The position numbers and the translations under genes are program-made. Source: Palaemon carinicauda (Eukaryota > Arthropoda > Malacostraca > Decapoda > Palaemonidae). Taken from it: a stretch of 64,000 bases of DNA. Of the stretch, positions 1-8,646 are shown one piece after another. The first letter of the stretch is position 1; each line of letters starts with the position of its first letter. The stretch spans positions 50,034,096 through 50,098,095 of the forward strand of contig NC_090746.1 in the NCBI RefSeq assembly GCF_036898095.1. The letters are read 5' to 3'. A model generated the notes under the pieces. It was not told where the DNA came from and searched no databases. It saw only the letters and a program-made list of their open reading frames with translations.

Positions 1-335
1 TGGGGCACGTCTATGAGTCTCCCTAGGAAGAGCCTCCTGGGATGGGAGACCTTGCTGCCAGTCCATCAGGAGGAGGAGCTCCAGGGGTCGGAACTAGCGT
101 CCTGGCAGGTTCTGGCCCTCAGGAGAAACCTCAAGGAGATCCCAGATCCAGAGATTCCTCTTCGGTAAGGGAAGGATACGGTCCTGGACCGAGTCTACTC
201 ACCCAAGGACTCCCTTACGCCAGTGCAGCTTGCCCTGGTCTCGGAACGGAGAACGCCAGAGACTAGGCCGAGGGCCAGCTCTCCGAGCTTGTCTCCTTCA
301 ACAGTCCCGGCTGGTATTGAGCCCCTCCCTCCTCC
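1..335 (+). pseudogene. DIRS A gag (ORF1) remnant
   Basis: The translated fragments correspond to the late gag region of copy F. Examples are the GD-AASPSGG stretch near 42-80 and the lysine/glutamate-rich GKDTVLDR-like stretch near 170-200. The frame changes several times. After about 335 the homology jumps straight to the part of pol just before the reverse transcriptase core, so the basic gag C-terminus is deleted. Confidence 0.7.
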
Positions 336-1795
336 CTGGGTAGGGATTGGTGAGGGGACGGGCCCTCCGGGCGGAAGTCCAGTCCATATCGGAGATACGC
401 TCCCTCCAAGAGGTGGCCAAGGGGTTCCGGGGCCTCCTTAATCTTCTCCTTCCCTTCTCGACTCTGTACAGGGTTGTCAAACAGTCTTCGTTCAGCATAG
501 CGACAGCAGACGCGGTCAGCTTTGCGGTGAGACCACAAGACTTCATGTGTACACTGGTCCGGTAGGACTCGTACTTCCGGTCCCGGTTCTCCCATCTTCA
601 AGGAAGTACTTTGGAGTTTGCCTGGAAGGCGTATATACCAGTTCAAGGGCTGTGCTTCGGCCTTTCCACAGCACCTCAACAGTTCTCCGATACTTCCACT
701 CGGATCTCTTCACGGGCTCTCAGGATCGGCATCCGGCCACTCCGTTTCTTGGGTGACTGGCCGATCCTGGCAGACTCGAAGGCATCCCTTCTTCGTCATC
801 GGGACAAGCTCCTCGGGCTTTACCAAGTTCTAAAGATCATGGTGGTCCTCGAGGAGTCCTCCCCGCAGCCCTCTCAGCGTTTGGTATACCGAGCCTGGTC
901 TTAGGCTCCTATCTCCCAAAGCCTTCCCTTCAGACAACTGACAAGGCAGAGGAAGGTCGTGGGACCTTTCCTCACACGAGAAGACCCTCCAACCCAAGGT
1001 TGTTACGTCTCCTCCCTGGCCCGTCTGGTTTCCTCAGTCGCCTCAGGATGAGTTCTCTCCAGTGGCGACTCGGGGCGCGGGGGAGTCGGGGCCACGTCTC
1101 CCCAGACGCTGAGACCCCTAGGGGACAACCGGTACAGAACGGACCCATAGGCGTAGGAAGCAGACGAGGGCCTACAATAGGGAATGGTCCTTCTCTTCCT
1201 TCCCCCAAACTTGATGCTGTCTTCGGACGCGTCAAAGGAAGGGGGGGGGGGAGGGCACGTTCTGATCCATGGGTCCTTAGGCCGGGGGTCAGAACCAGGA
1301 AGAACTTTCTCTAGACCTACTAGAGATGGAAACCGTGTTTCTGGCACTTCAGTAGCTCCACCTAGCCTGGCGGACTACTCTGTGGTTATGAGGATCAACA
1401 ACACCACAGTGATGGTTTTCTGGCCCAGACAAGGAGGTACTTTTCAGTACAACCATCCCATCCTGCGGTAGAGATACCGGGATGGTCCGAGTCCCCCTCG
1501 GTCTCCTTAGCAGCTCGCTTGATTCCAGGCAAAGGAATGGGCTCGCCGACAGTCTGAGCAGTGTGTCACGGACACCACATTCCGAGTGGTCTTTGGATCC
1601 TCAAGTAGCCTACAAGTCCTGTCTCGGTGGGGCTCCCTTGGTGGACCGGTTCTCTACAGCACTGAGCTGCAAGCTCCCGCTGTACTGCTCCCCGGTCACG
1701 GATCCCAAGGCCCTCTGGTAGGATGCCTTCCAGCAACGGTGGGACACCATCGATGTGTTGCCTCCGTAGCTTGCTCCAACTTCCCGCCGGGAGTC
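336..1795 (+). pseudogene. DIRS A pol remnant (RT, RNase H, methyltransferase-like)
   Basis: Reverse transcriptase fragments are readable around 470-900, including the FGLSTAPQ motif near 655-685 and a degraded polymerase active-site region (ending DDW-like, GDWPILADS) near 750-780. RNase H fragments (LSSDASKEG near 1213-1240, and a degraded NNTTV segment near 1400) and part of the methyltransferase-like segment (LYCSPVTDPKALW near 1680-1720) follow. Several frameshifts, a poly-G run near 1242-1251 and stops make it non-functional. The same regions of copy F are clearly homologous. Confidence 0.75.
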
Positions 1796-2817
1796 TATCC
1801 AGCATCTCCTCAAAGAGAGAGGATTTTCGCACAAGTGGCAAAAAGGAGGACTGGACACCTGCGCAAGTCTTCCGCAGTAGTCTCCCAGGCGAAAGAGCAA
1901 GTTTCTGTGGCCAGTGTCGGGGAGAGGGCATCCCTCCACACGATGCTGCTTCCAGCGATAGCGGAGCTCCTAGTGGGATTGCGGGATAAATGCGCCTTTC
2001 AGTTTCGACTCTGAAAGGCTATTCCTCAGCCTTAAGTCTTGCCTCCAGGCTCTTGGGACAGACATTTCTCCGCCGCTGGAACTCTTCCTTTGCATGGGAA
2101 GCCTTGTCCTCTCCTGCCCTCAGTCGAAGGTAAGACCTCCTCCTTGGGACGTGGTTCAAGTCCTCGAGTCTCTAAAGAGACCCCCTGACAAACCACTACA
2201 TAAGTCCCCAGATCACCACCTTTCTGGGTAGACAGTGTTCCTGCTAGCCTATCTTTAGCCAAGCGAGTCACATGGTCTCTCTTACGACTTCGCCCATTCA
2301 CAGGGTTAGGGGGAGGCAACATTCAGGTTCGTCCCTGAGGTTTGTTGCCGAGACTCAGAATCCGGGAGTGCCGGACCCACTGTTCGACACCTTCCAGGGT
2401 TCGAGTGTCCGTCCTGTAGCAGATGACTCAGACCATCTCCTACCTTGCCGGTAGGGAGTCTGACCTGGCGTCTTCAAAGAACAGCTGCAGTTTGTCTCCA
2501 GGCTCAAGTCTCGTTCGTGGACCCTGGGTAACGATGAGAAGGGTCTCCAGGAGTACCATCTCGGCCTGGATTCGCAGGGTGCTACACCCTGCCTTAAATC
2601 CTGACCCTTCTCCGTCGCATCGCCCTAGAGCCCATGATGTCAGGGGCTTAGATACGTCCCTGCCCTTCATGGAGCGTCATTCAGTGACGCAGGTCCTTCA
2701 AGCGGGGATGTTGAAGCATCAGACCTTCTTCTCAGCCCCTTACCTGCAAGACATGACACACAGGAGGCTCGATACATTTTTATCGGCTCTTTGGTGGCTT
2801 CACAACAGCTGGTCTAA
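1796..2817 (+). pseudogene. DIRS A tyrosine recombinase remnant
   Basis: Fragments of the DIRS tyrosine recombinase can be followed in shifting frames. The catalytic signatures survive: AKRV near 2261-2272 (first Arg), AHDVRG near 2631-2648 (His-x-x-Arg), and the PYLQDM segment near 2738-2755 (catalytic Tyr). Frameshifts between these motifs inactivate the gene. It ends at the same point as the intact reading frame of copy F, just before the conserved 3' non-coding block. Confidence 0.75.
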
Positions 2818-3239
2818 ACCTTAGGCTCCTTGATGGACAAGTAGCAGAAGGTTGAGGGCATTGTTACCTGGTGTTAGTCTGCATGAATGAAAAGATCTGT
2901 CTGGCCCTTATTCTTTTCTTTATCCTCTCCTCCCATGGAGAAAGCAGCATCCTGGGTTCTCTGCACAGCTGACCTCAAACCACTGTAGGTAGACCATGCT
3001 TCCTTGTGTTCCTAGTATTAGGTGTAATACGGTCATATCCCCATACCCTGACGTGGTGGTATTGGGAGAGTCCTAGCCTGGATTTCCTTCTGAGGGACTC
3101 CAGGGCAACTGCCTGGGACAAGTCACTTTTCACCTTCGCACACACCTTACGTAGGCCGCGGCAGTTTCACAACCGCCAGCGAGGAGCAGGGATTCCCTAT
3201 TGTCCGAGTACTTGATCGCTCGAATATGGAATCCCCGGG
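2818..3239 (+). other. DIRS A conserved 3' non-coding block
   Basis: This is a non-coding stretch between the recombinase and the terminal repeats. It starts with a segment reading gacaagtagcagaaggttg. Near-identical blocks occupy the same place in C (from about 15935), D (from about 24045) and F (from about 53390). Its conservation, higher than that of the surrounding coding remnants, suggests a function such as 3'-end formation or reverse-transcription priming; this is inference. Confidence 0.6.
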
Positions 3240-3645
3240 CAAGCCAAAGCCAGTATGGCCGGGACTTACCACCCTTCCTAAGGGTTAAGTCACCCCATGT
3301 AAATAGCGTGGTTTGTATTTCAGTTACGGAACAAATGACAAATTCGTAGATAATTTGTAATTTTCCTAACTATACAAACCTTAGCTATTTACAGTTATGT
3401 GCCCGCCAGCCCTGTCCCCCAAGATAAGTCCTACCTCTAAGTAAAGTGGAGTATACTCCGGTGTGTGTGAGGGGGAGGGGTAGCAAGCTACCCCTCCCTA
3501 CCCCCCCGCTAACTAGCGGTGGGGTAGGAAACCCTCGTTAAAACTTTATGGCTCGTCATCGGCTGCGCCGAAGTAATCACCCCATGTAAATAGCTAAGGT
3601 TTGTATAGTTAGGAAAAATACAAATTATATACGAATTTGTCATTT
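3240..3645 (+). repeat. DIRS A internal complementary region and right inverted terminal repeat
   Basis: Positions 3289-3392 fuse the complements of the two element ends (..ttacggaacaaatg joined to acaaattcgtag..), the DIRS circle-junction signature. The right terminal repeat follows and ends at the gtcattt motif near 3645. It contains two perfect hairpins: 3475-3496 (10-bp arms, 2-nt loop) and 3506-3519 (6-bp arms, 2-nt spacer). Its partner left repeat is outside the window, but the left repeat of copy F (39771-39955) is its reverse complement over most of its length. Confidence 0.85.
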
Positions 3646-3763
3646 TGTTATGAAAATATCATTTTTATCTGATTTTAATAATTGTAATTCTTGTTTTATT
3701 ACAGTTACTCTCTGCTCCCCTTCTCCCGTCGATGTCGATTGCGGAAGGGAGGGCGCAGTTCTT

Positions 3764-3938
3764 ATTTTTCAATATTTAACTTAGCCGGTGATTATAATAG
3801 CTGCAACTCTGTTGCTCGACAGAAAACTCTAAGGTAAAATTCGCCAGCGATCGCTACACAGGTTGCGGGTGTGTCCAACAGCGCCATCTGTCGTCCAGAT
3901 ACCCAGTACTCAATGTAAACAACGAACCCAATTTTCTC
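3764..3938 (+). repeat. DIRS B left inverted terminal repeat
   Basis: The segment is the reverse complement of 10089-10285 apart from a few substitutions and its outermost 30 or so bases. The inner 140 bases, from agctgcaactctgttgctcg to beyond caatgtaaacaa, match almost perfectly. The outermost bases (atttttcaatatttaac...) differ from the outermost bases of the right repeat, the usual DIRS asymmetry explained by the internal complementary region at 9950-10040. Confidence 0.9.
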
Positions 3939-4142
3939 TCTGTCGTGCTCCCGACAAGACGTGCTTATTCGCTGTTGCTAAACTGGATTTGTTTTCACAA
4001 CTAATTGGTGAAGTACACTATTCTAGTTTTGAGCTTTCGCTGTGCAGGCTTTCTCTTCGCAATTCCTTGAACTCTTTTTGATTACGGATTCTTTGTTGAT
4101 GACTTTTTGATAGTTTTTGAATTCCCCTTTGACCAATTCAAA

Positions 4143-6587
4143 ATGGCTGACCCTTCACAAGTCCCAAAATTTAGGAAGTGCAATGCTAGGGACTGTTCAA
4201 GGCGTCTTCCGAAGGCCTCTATCGACCCTCACACTGTTTGTTCCAATTGTCGGGATAAAACCTGTCAATTGGAAGATCGATGTGAGGAGTGCGTTGGGCT
4301 TTCGGAATTCGATTTTATCGAATTCCAAAAATATACACGTAGGCTAGAGAGAGATAGAGTTAGGAGAAGTTCCTCTCGTTCTATTGACATTTCCTCTCCT
4401 CATGCCCCACAACCTATTCCTTCCCCTGTAGTGGTTGCTCCTAATCCCCCTTCTGGCACTCAGGAACCTTCGATGGCTGATATGATGCGTGCCATCCAAG
4501 CTCTGGGTGAGAGAGTTGAGTCCCTGGCTAGTGACCGTAATCAGCTCATGGCGGATGTCAAGGAGCTGAAGTGTAAAAGTGCAGTGGGAGGTGTTAAAGT
4601 GAGTGATAGTGTTGTGGATAGTGTTGCGCTTGAGGGTTCGTCTGTTCGTGCCTGTCGTCCTCCTAGTCCGGGACCTCTTGCAAGCTCCCAAGTCCAGGGG
4701 AGAAGCAATGTCGTACGACAAATGGGTTCGAGAGGCTTTAATCAGCGAACAGACGTTCCCTCCGTAGTTTCGGGCGTATCTACCCAAGATCGCCCCTGCC
4801 TAACAAAGACAAGAGAGCCCATTTATACCTTGTCTGCGGAAGAGGTTTCTCGCAAGAAACCATGGACCAAGGTCTCACGACCGTTTAAGCGCAAGTCGGT
4901 CCCTTCCGCGCAAGTCCAACGGCCCAGCTGTAGCCACTGGGTCAGTTCGGACTCGCTGCAGTCATCCGATGACTGCTCACCTCCTAAGAGAGGCAAAGCG
5001 GTACCGCTTCAGACAGTTACACCGTCTATCGCCGCACCTGCTCCTGTAGACCCTAAGTGGTCTTTACTGCAAGACATGCAGTCGCAACTTACGTCGCTTA
5101 TGCAGGACTTTCGTGCGGAGAAGGTTGCTGCCGCAACAGTAGCTAGTGCAGCTCCTTGCCTACAACCACCCACTCGATCGGTTGTGCGTCCTGGGGACGC
5201 TGAAGTAACCTTCTCACGCACTCCAGTTGAGAGAGTTCCGTCACCCATGCGTTCCAGTGTGATCTGCCAGCCGCATGTTGATGTTCAGCGACGCACGGAG
5301 GTATCCGTTGACGTCCGTGAGGTTAAACAACCGTCAGAGTTGTTTTGTTTTGACGCGGTGCGTCAACCTCCGCAACCCAGTGTGGTTGCCACTGCGCACC
5401 CACATCAGTCTAGACAGTCTGGAGTAGACGCTGTGCGTCCCCGCGCTGCTATGGTTGTTGCCAGCTCACAGACTGGGCAACAGTTCCATGACGTTGCGTC
5501 CGGCTCAGTCACGCATGCACCCGTGCGGCCGGACTCAGCCAACCAGCCGTTACCCACTCCGTTGCCGTTCCCTCATCAGTTATCGGATGAGGGACTTTCT
5601 GATGATGATGGTGCTGCACATGAAGATGAACCGCACTCAGAACTGGACGAGCCTAAGTCTACGCAACCCTCTTTGGACTTTAGGAAAGTTTTGGCCCTGT
5701 TCAAAGAGATGTTTCCGGACCAGTTTGTGTCTGTAGCTCCGCGTTCGCCTCCGTCAGAGTTTGTGTTAGGCATGCCGTCAACCGCTCCTGCCTTTACTAG
5801 ACTCGTCCTCGCACGCTCGTCCAAGAGAGCTTTGCGAGTGATTGGAGAATGGCTGCAGTCCAAAAAGAGTTTAGGGAAGACAGCTTTTACGTTTCCCCCT
5901 GCTAGACTCTCTTCTAGATCGAGCGTCTGGTATGCCACGGGAGAAGTTCTCGGCTTGGGAGTTCCTGCCTCTGCCCAGGGCGACTTCTCAAGTCTTGTAG
6001 ACTCTCCCCGCCGCCTAGCCATGAGACGCTCGAAGATATGTTGGTCATCTTCGGACCTGGACCACCTTTTGAAAGGGATATTTAGAGCCTTCGAGGTATT
6101 TAACTTCTTAGACTGGTGTCTAGGAGCTCTAAGCAGAAAGATCTCTCCGACGGAGAAGGAGACTTCCTTGCTCATTATGTCCTGCATGGACAAGGCCGTA
6201 CGTGATGGGTCTAATGAGCTTGCTGCATCCTTTGTGTCCGGAGTCCTTAAGAAGCGTGAAAACCTGTGTTCATTCCTTTCAGCTGGAGTTACACCATGCC
6301 AGAGATCCGAACTTCTGTTTGCTCCTCTTTCTAAGTGCCTTTTTCCAGAGGACCTGATTAAGGAGATTGCCGCTTCTTTGATACAGAAGGATACTCACGA
6401 TCTTGTTGCGTCCTCTGCTCGCAAAGCCACCCCTTTGCCTACCTTGTCAGCTAGACCAAGGATGGACACTCCAGCGTCCCGTTTTATTCCGCCCTTTCGT
6501 GGCAGAGCCTCCAGCAGAGGAGGTGCTCGTGCCGAAGGGAGACGTGGAAAGAAGAAAGGAACCAAGTCCTTTAAGGGCAGAGTCTGA
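4143..6587 (+). CDS. DIRS B ORF1 (gag-like protein with N-terminal zinc module)
   Basis: An 814-residue protein starts at the ATG in the context caaaATGg; the frame is open further upstream but without another ATG. Residues 13-50 form a Cys/His module (C13, C18, H30, C33, C36, C41, C47, C50) shared with ORF1 of copies E and F. A short predicted coiled coil follows at about 117-145, then a long Ser/Pro-rich low-complexity part, an acidic patch near residue 495 (SDDDGAAHEDE), a more globular helical region at roughly 510-760 and a basic RG/KK-rich tail. Position and basic tail suggest a nucleic-acid-binding structural protein analogous to Gag. No known enzymatic motif is visible. The 3' end overlaps pol, which is in the +1 frame. 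Confidence 0.85.
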   Translation: MADPSQVPKFRKCNARDCSRRLPKASIDPHTVCSNCRDKTCQLEDRCEECVGLSEFDFIEFQKYTRRLERDRVRRSSSRSIDISSPHAPQPIPSPVVVAPNPPSGTQEPSMADMMRAIQALGERVESLASDRNQLMADVKELKCKSAVGGVKVSDSVVDSVALEGSSVRACRPPSPGPLASSQVQGRSNVVRQMGSRGFNQRTDVPSVVSGVSTQDRPCLTKTREPIYTLSAEEVSRKKPWTKVSRPFKRKSVPSAQVQRPSCSHWVSSDSLQSSDDCSPPKRGKAVPLQTVTPSIAAPAPVDPKWSLLQDMQSQLTSLMQDFRAEKVAAATVASAAPCLQPPTRSVVRPGDAEVTFSRTPVERVPSPMRSSVICQPHVDVQRRTEVSVDVREVKQPSELFCFDAVRQPPQPSVVATAHPHQSRQSGVDAVRPRAAMVVASSQTGQQFHDVASGSVTHAPVRPDSANQPLPTPLPFPHQLSDEGLSDDDGAAHEDEPHSELDEPKSTQPSLDFRKVLALFKEMFPDQFVSVAPRSPPSEFVLGMPSTAPAFTRLVLARSSKRALRVIGEWLQSKKSLGKTAFTFPPARLSSRSSVWYATGEVLGLGVPASAQGDFSSLVDSPRRLAMRRSKICWSSSDLDHLLKGIFRAFEVFNFLDWCLGALSRKISPTEKETSLLIMSCMDKAVRDGSNELAASFVSGVLKKRENLCSFLSAGVTPCQRSELLFAPLSKCLFPEDLIKEIAASLIQKDTHDLVASSARKATPLPTLSARPRMDTPASRFIPPFRGRASSRGGARAEGRRGKKKGTKSFKGRV

Positions 6588-8646
6588 CTGCCAACTTCTT
6601 CAGACAGCAGTGGGAGCCAGACTCAAGAACTTCTGGCAGACCTGGGAAAAGAGAGGCGCAGATGCACAATCTGTGAAGTTGCTCAGAGAGGGGTACAAGA
6701 TCCCGTTTGTACGAAAACCCCCTCTAGCAACGTCCCCCATCGATCTCTCTCCCAGGTACAGAGAGGAAGACAAGAGACGAGCATTGAAACAGGAAGTGTC
6801 TCTCTTACTAGAGAAGGGAGCGGTAGTCAAAGTCCTGGACCATCAAACCCCAGGATTCTACAACCGTCTCTTCTTGGTGTCCAAGAAGACAGGAGGGTGG
6901 AGGCCGGTGCTAGACGTCAGTGCGCTGAATGTCTTTGTCACAAAGCAGACGTTCTCCATGGAGACCACAAAGTCGGTTCTAGCAGCGGTCAGAAGGGAAG
7001 ACTGGATGGTCTCGTTAGACCTAAGGGACGCCTACTTCCACGTCCCCATCCACCCGGACTCCCAACCTTTTCTGAGATTCGTTTTCGAAAAGGTTGTCTA
7101 CCAGTTTCAAGCCCTGTGCTTTGGCCTAAGCACAGCTCCTCTTGTGTTTACGAGGCTGATGAGGAATGTAGTCAAATTCCTTCATTTAGCGGACATCCGA
7201 GCCTCCCTCTATTTGGACGACTGGCTTCTCAGAGCTTCTTCCAGTCGTTGCTGTCTGAAGGATCTAAAGTGGACTCTAGGTCTGACCAAGGAATTGGGTC
7301 TCCTTGTCAATATGGAAAAGTCACAAGTGGTCCCATCCCAAACTATTGTGTATTTAGGGATGGAGATTCACAGTCTAGCTTTTCGGGCTTTTCCGTCGGC
7401 CCCCAGAACAAGCCAAGCCCAGTTATGCATCCAGAACATGCTGAAGAAGGAACGATGTTCAGTCAGGAAGTGGATGAGTCTGATAGGGACGCTATCATCC
7501 CTGGAACAGTTCGTAGCATTAGGAAGACTACACCTCCGTCCTCTTCAATATCACCTAGCATTTCACTGGAAAAAGGACAAGACGCTAGAAGCGGTCTCGA
7601 TCCCCATTTCCGAGAAGATGAAGTCTTGCCTGACATGGTGGAAGGACAGTATCAGCCTCAGAGAGGGTCTGCCCCTGGCTGTTCAGACTCCCAACCACGT
7701 TCTCTTCTCGGACGCATCGGACGTAGGCTGGGGCGCGACATTAGACGGTCGGGAATGCTCGGGAATATGGAACTCGAGTCAAAGGACAATGCATATCAAC
7801 TGCAAGGAGCTACTGGCAGTACATCTGGCCTTGAAAAGCTTCAGGTCTCTCCTTCAAGGCAAAGTGGTGGAGGTGAACTCGGACAACACCACGGCTTTGG
7901 CGTACATCTCCAAGCAAGGAGGGACCCACTCACTGACGTTGTACGAGATCGCAAGGGACCTCCTCACCTGGTCAAAAGGTCTAAACATATCGCTAGTTAC
8001 GAGGTTCATCCAAGGCAACTTGAATGTTATGGCAGATTGTCTCAGTCGGAAGGGACAAATTCTTCCAACAGAATGGACCCTCCACAAGGATGTATGCAAG
8101 AGTCTTTGGGCCACCTGGGGCCAGCCGACCATAGATCTCTTCGCAACCTCGATGACCAAGAGGCTCCCAATATATTGCTCACCAATCCCGGACCCAGCAG
8201 CAGTTCATATAGATGCCTTTCTCCTAGATTGGTCACATCTAGATCTATATGCATTCCCTCCGTTCAAGATTGTCAACAAGGTACTGCAGAAGTTCGCCTC
8301 TCACGAAGGGACAAGGTTGACGCTTGTTGCTCCCCTCTGGCCCGCGAGAGAATGGTTCACCGAGGTACTTCGATGGCTAGTAGACGTTCCCAGAACACTT
8401 CCCCTAAGGGTGGACCTTCTACGTCAGCCACACGTAAAGAAGGTACACCAAGGCCTCCACGCTCTTCGTCTGACTGCCTTCAGACTATCGAAAGACTCTC
8501 GAGAGCTAGAGGCTTTTCGAAGGAGGCAGCCAGAGCGATTGCTAGAGCAAGGAGAACATCCACCCTTAGAGTCTACCAATCGAAGTGGGAAGTCTTCCGA
8601 AACTGGTGCAAGTCAGTATCAGTATCCTCGACCAGTACCTCTGTAA
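6382..8646 (+). CDS. DIRS B pol: reverse transcriptase, RNase H, Dam-like domain
   Basis: The frame is open from 6382 (after a TGA at 6379-6381) to 8646. Reverse transcriptase comes first: GGWRPVLD near 6895, SLDLRDAYFHVPIH near 7012, FGLSTAP near 7120 and the catalytic YLDDW at 7210-7224. RNase H follows (FSDASD near 7705, KELLAV near 7805, SDNTTALAY near 7880, ADCLSRK near 8035). The last part (TIDLFATS near 8128, DAFLLDW near 8212, YAFPPF near 8248) corresponds to the Dam-like methyltransferase (MT) domain of DIRS1-like elements. The first in-frame ATG (6958) lies inside the RT domain, so translation probably needs a +1 shift from gag, a non-AUG start or splicing. The listed start is the limit of the open frame, not a proven start. 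Confidence 0.88.
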   Translation, partial: YRRILTILLRPLLAKPPLCLPCQLDQGWTLQRPVLFRPFVAEPPAEEVLVPKGDVERRKEPSPLRAESDCQLLQTAVGARLKNFWQTWEKRGADAQSVKLLREGYKIPFVRKPPLATSPIDLSPRYREEDKRRALKQEVSLLLEKGAVVKVLDHQTPGFYNRLFLVSKKTGGWRPVLDVSALNVFVTKQTFSMETTKSVLAAVRREDWMVSLDLRDAYFHVPIHPDSQPFLRFVFEKVVYQFQALCFGLSTAPLVFTRLMRNVVKFLHLADIRASLYLDDWLLRASSSRCCLKDLKWTLGLTKELGLLVNMEKSQVVPSQTIVYLGMEIHSLAFRAFPSAPRTSQAQLCIQNMLKKERCSVRKWMSLIGTLSSLEQFVALGRLHLRPLQYHLAFHWKKDKTLEAVSIPISEKMKSCLTWWKDSISLREGLPLAVQTPNHVLFSDASDVGWGATLDGRECSGIWNSSQRTMHINCKELLAVHLALKSFRSLLQGKVVEVNSDNTTALAYISKQGGTHSLTLYEIARDLLTWSKGLNISLVTRFIQGNLNVMADCLSRKGQILPTEWTLHKDVCKSLWATWGQPTIDLFATSMTKRLPIYCSPIPDPAAVHIDAFLLDWSHLDLYAFPPFKIVNKVLQKFASHEGTRLTLVAPLWPAREWFTEVLRWLVDVPRTLPLRVDLLRQPHVKKVHQGLHALRLTAFRLSKDSRELEAFRRRQPERLLEQGEHPPLESTNRSGKSSETGASQYQYPRPVPL

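Larger units (their letters stand above)
1..3645 (+). mobile_element. DIRS copy A, 3' part, degenerate
   Basis: This is the downstream part of a DIRS retrotransposon whose 5' end lies before the window. It aligns colinearly with 49440-54311 of DIRS copy F, from the gag C-terminal half through pol, recombinase and 3' non-coding block to the terminal repeat. All frames are broken by many frameshifts and stops. Relative to F, a stretch of roughly 0.9 kb joining late gag to early pol is missing near position 335. The right end falls at the cattt motif near 3641-3645, as in the other copies of this subfamily. Copy B starts 118 bases later. Confidence 0.88.

Noticed and set aside
3646..3763. Possible exon fragment: ttattacag followed by a GC-rich stretch just before DIRS B, with a similar cctcag and GC-rich stretch after it (10286-10400)
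   Set aside because: The frames are short, do not join convincingly after removing DIRS B, and match no protein I recognise.
5576..6193. 205-codon minus-strand frame opposite DIRS B gag
   Set aside because: It has no motif and lies wholly inside the gag gene; it is a shadow of codon bias on the other strand.
6897..8351. Long upstream extension of the recombinase frame in DIRS B
   Set aside because: It overlaps pol in another frame and its translation has no domain character; only the part from about 8352 resembles a recombinase.
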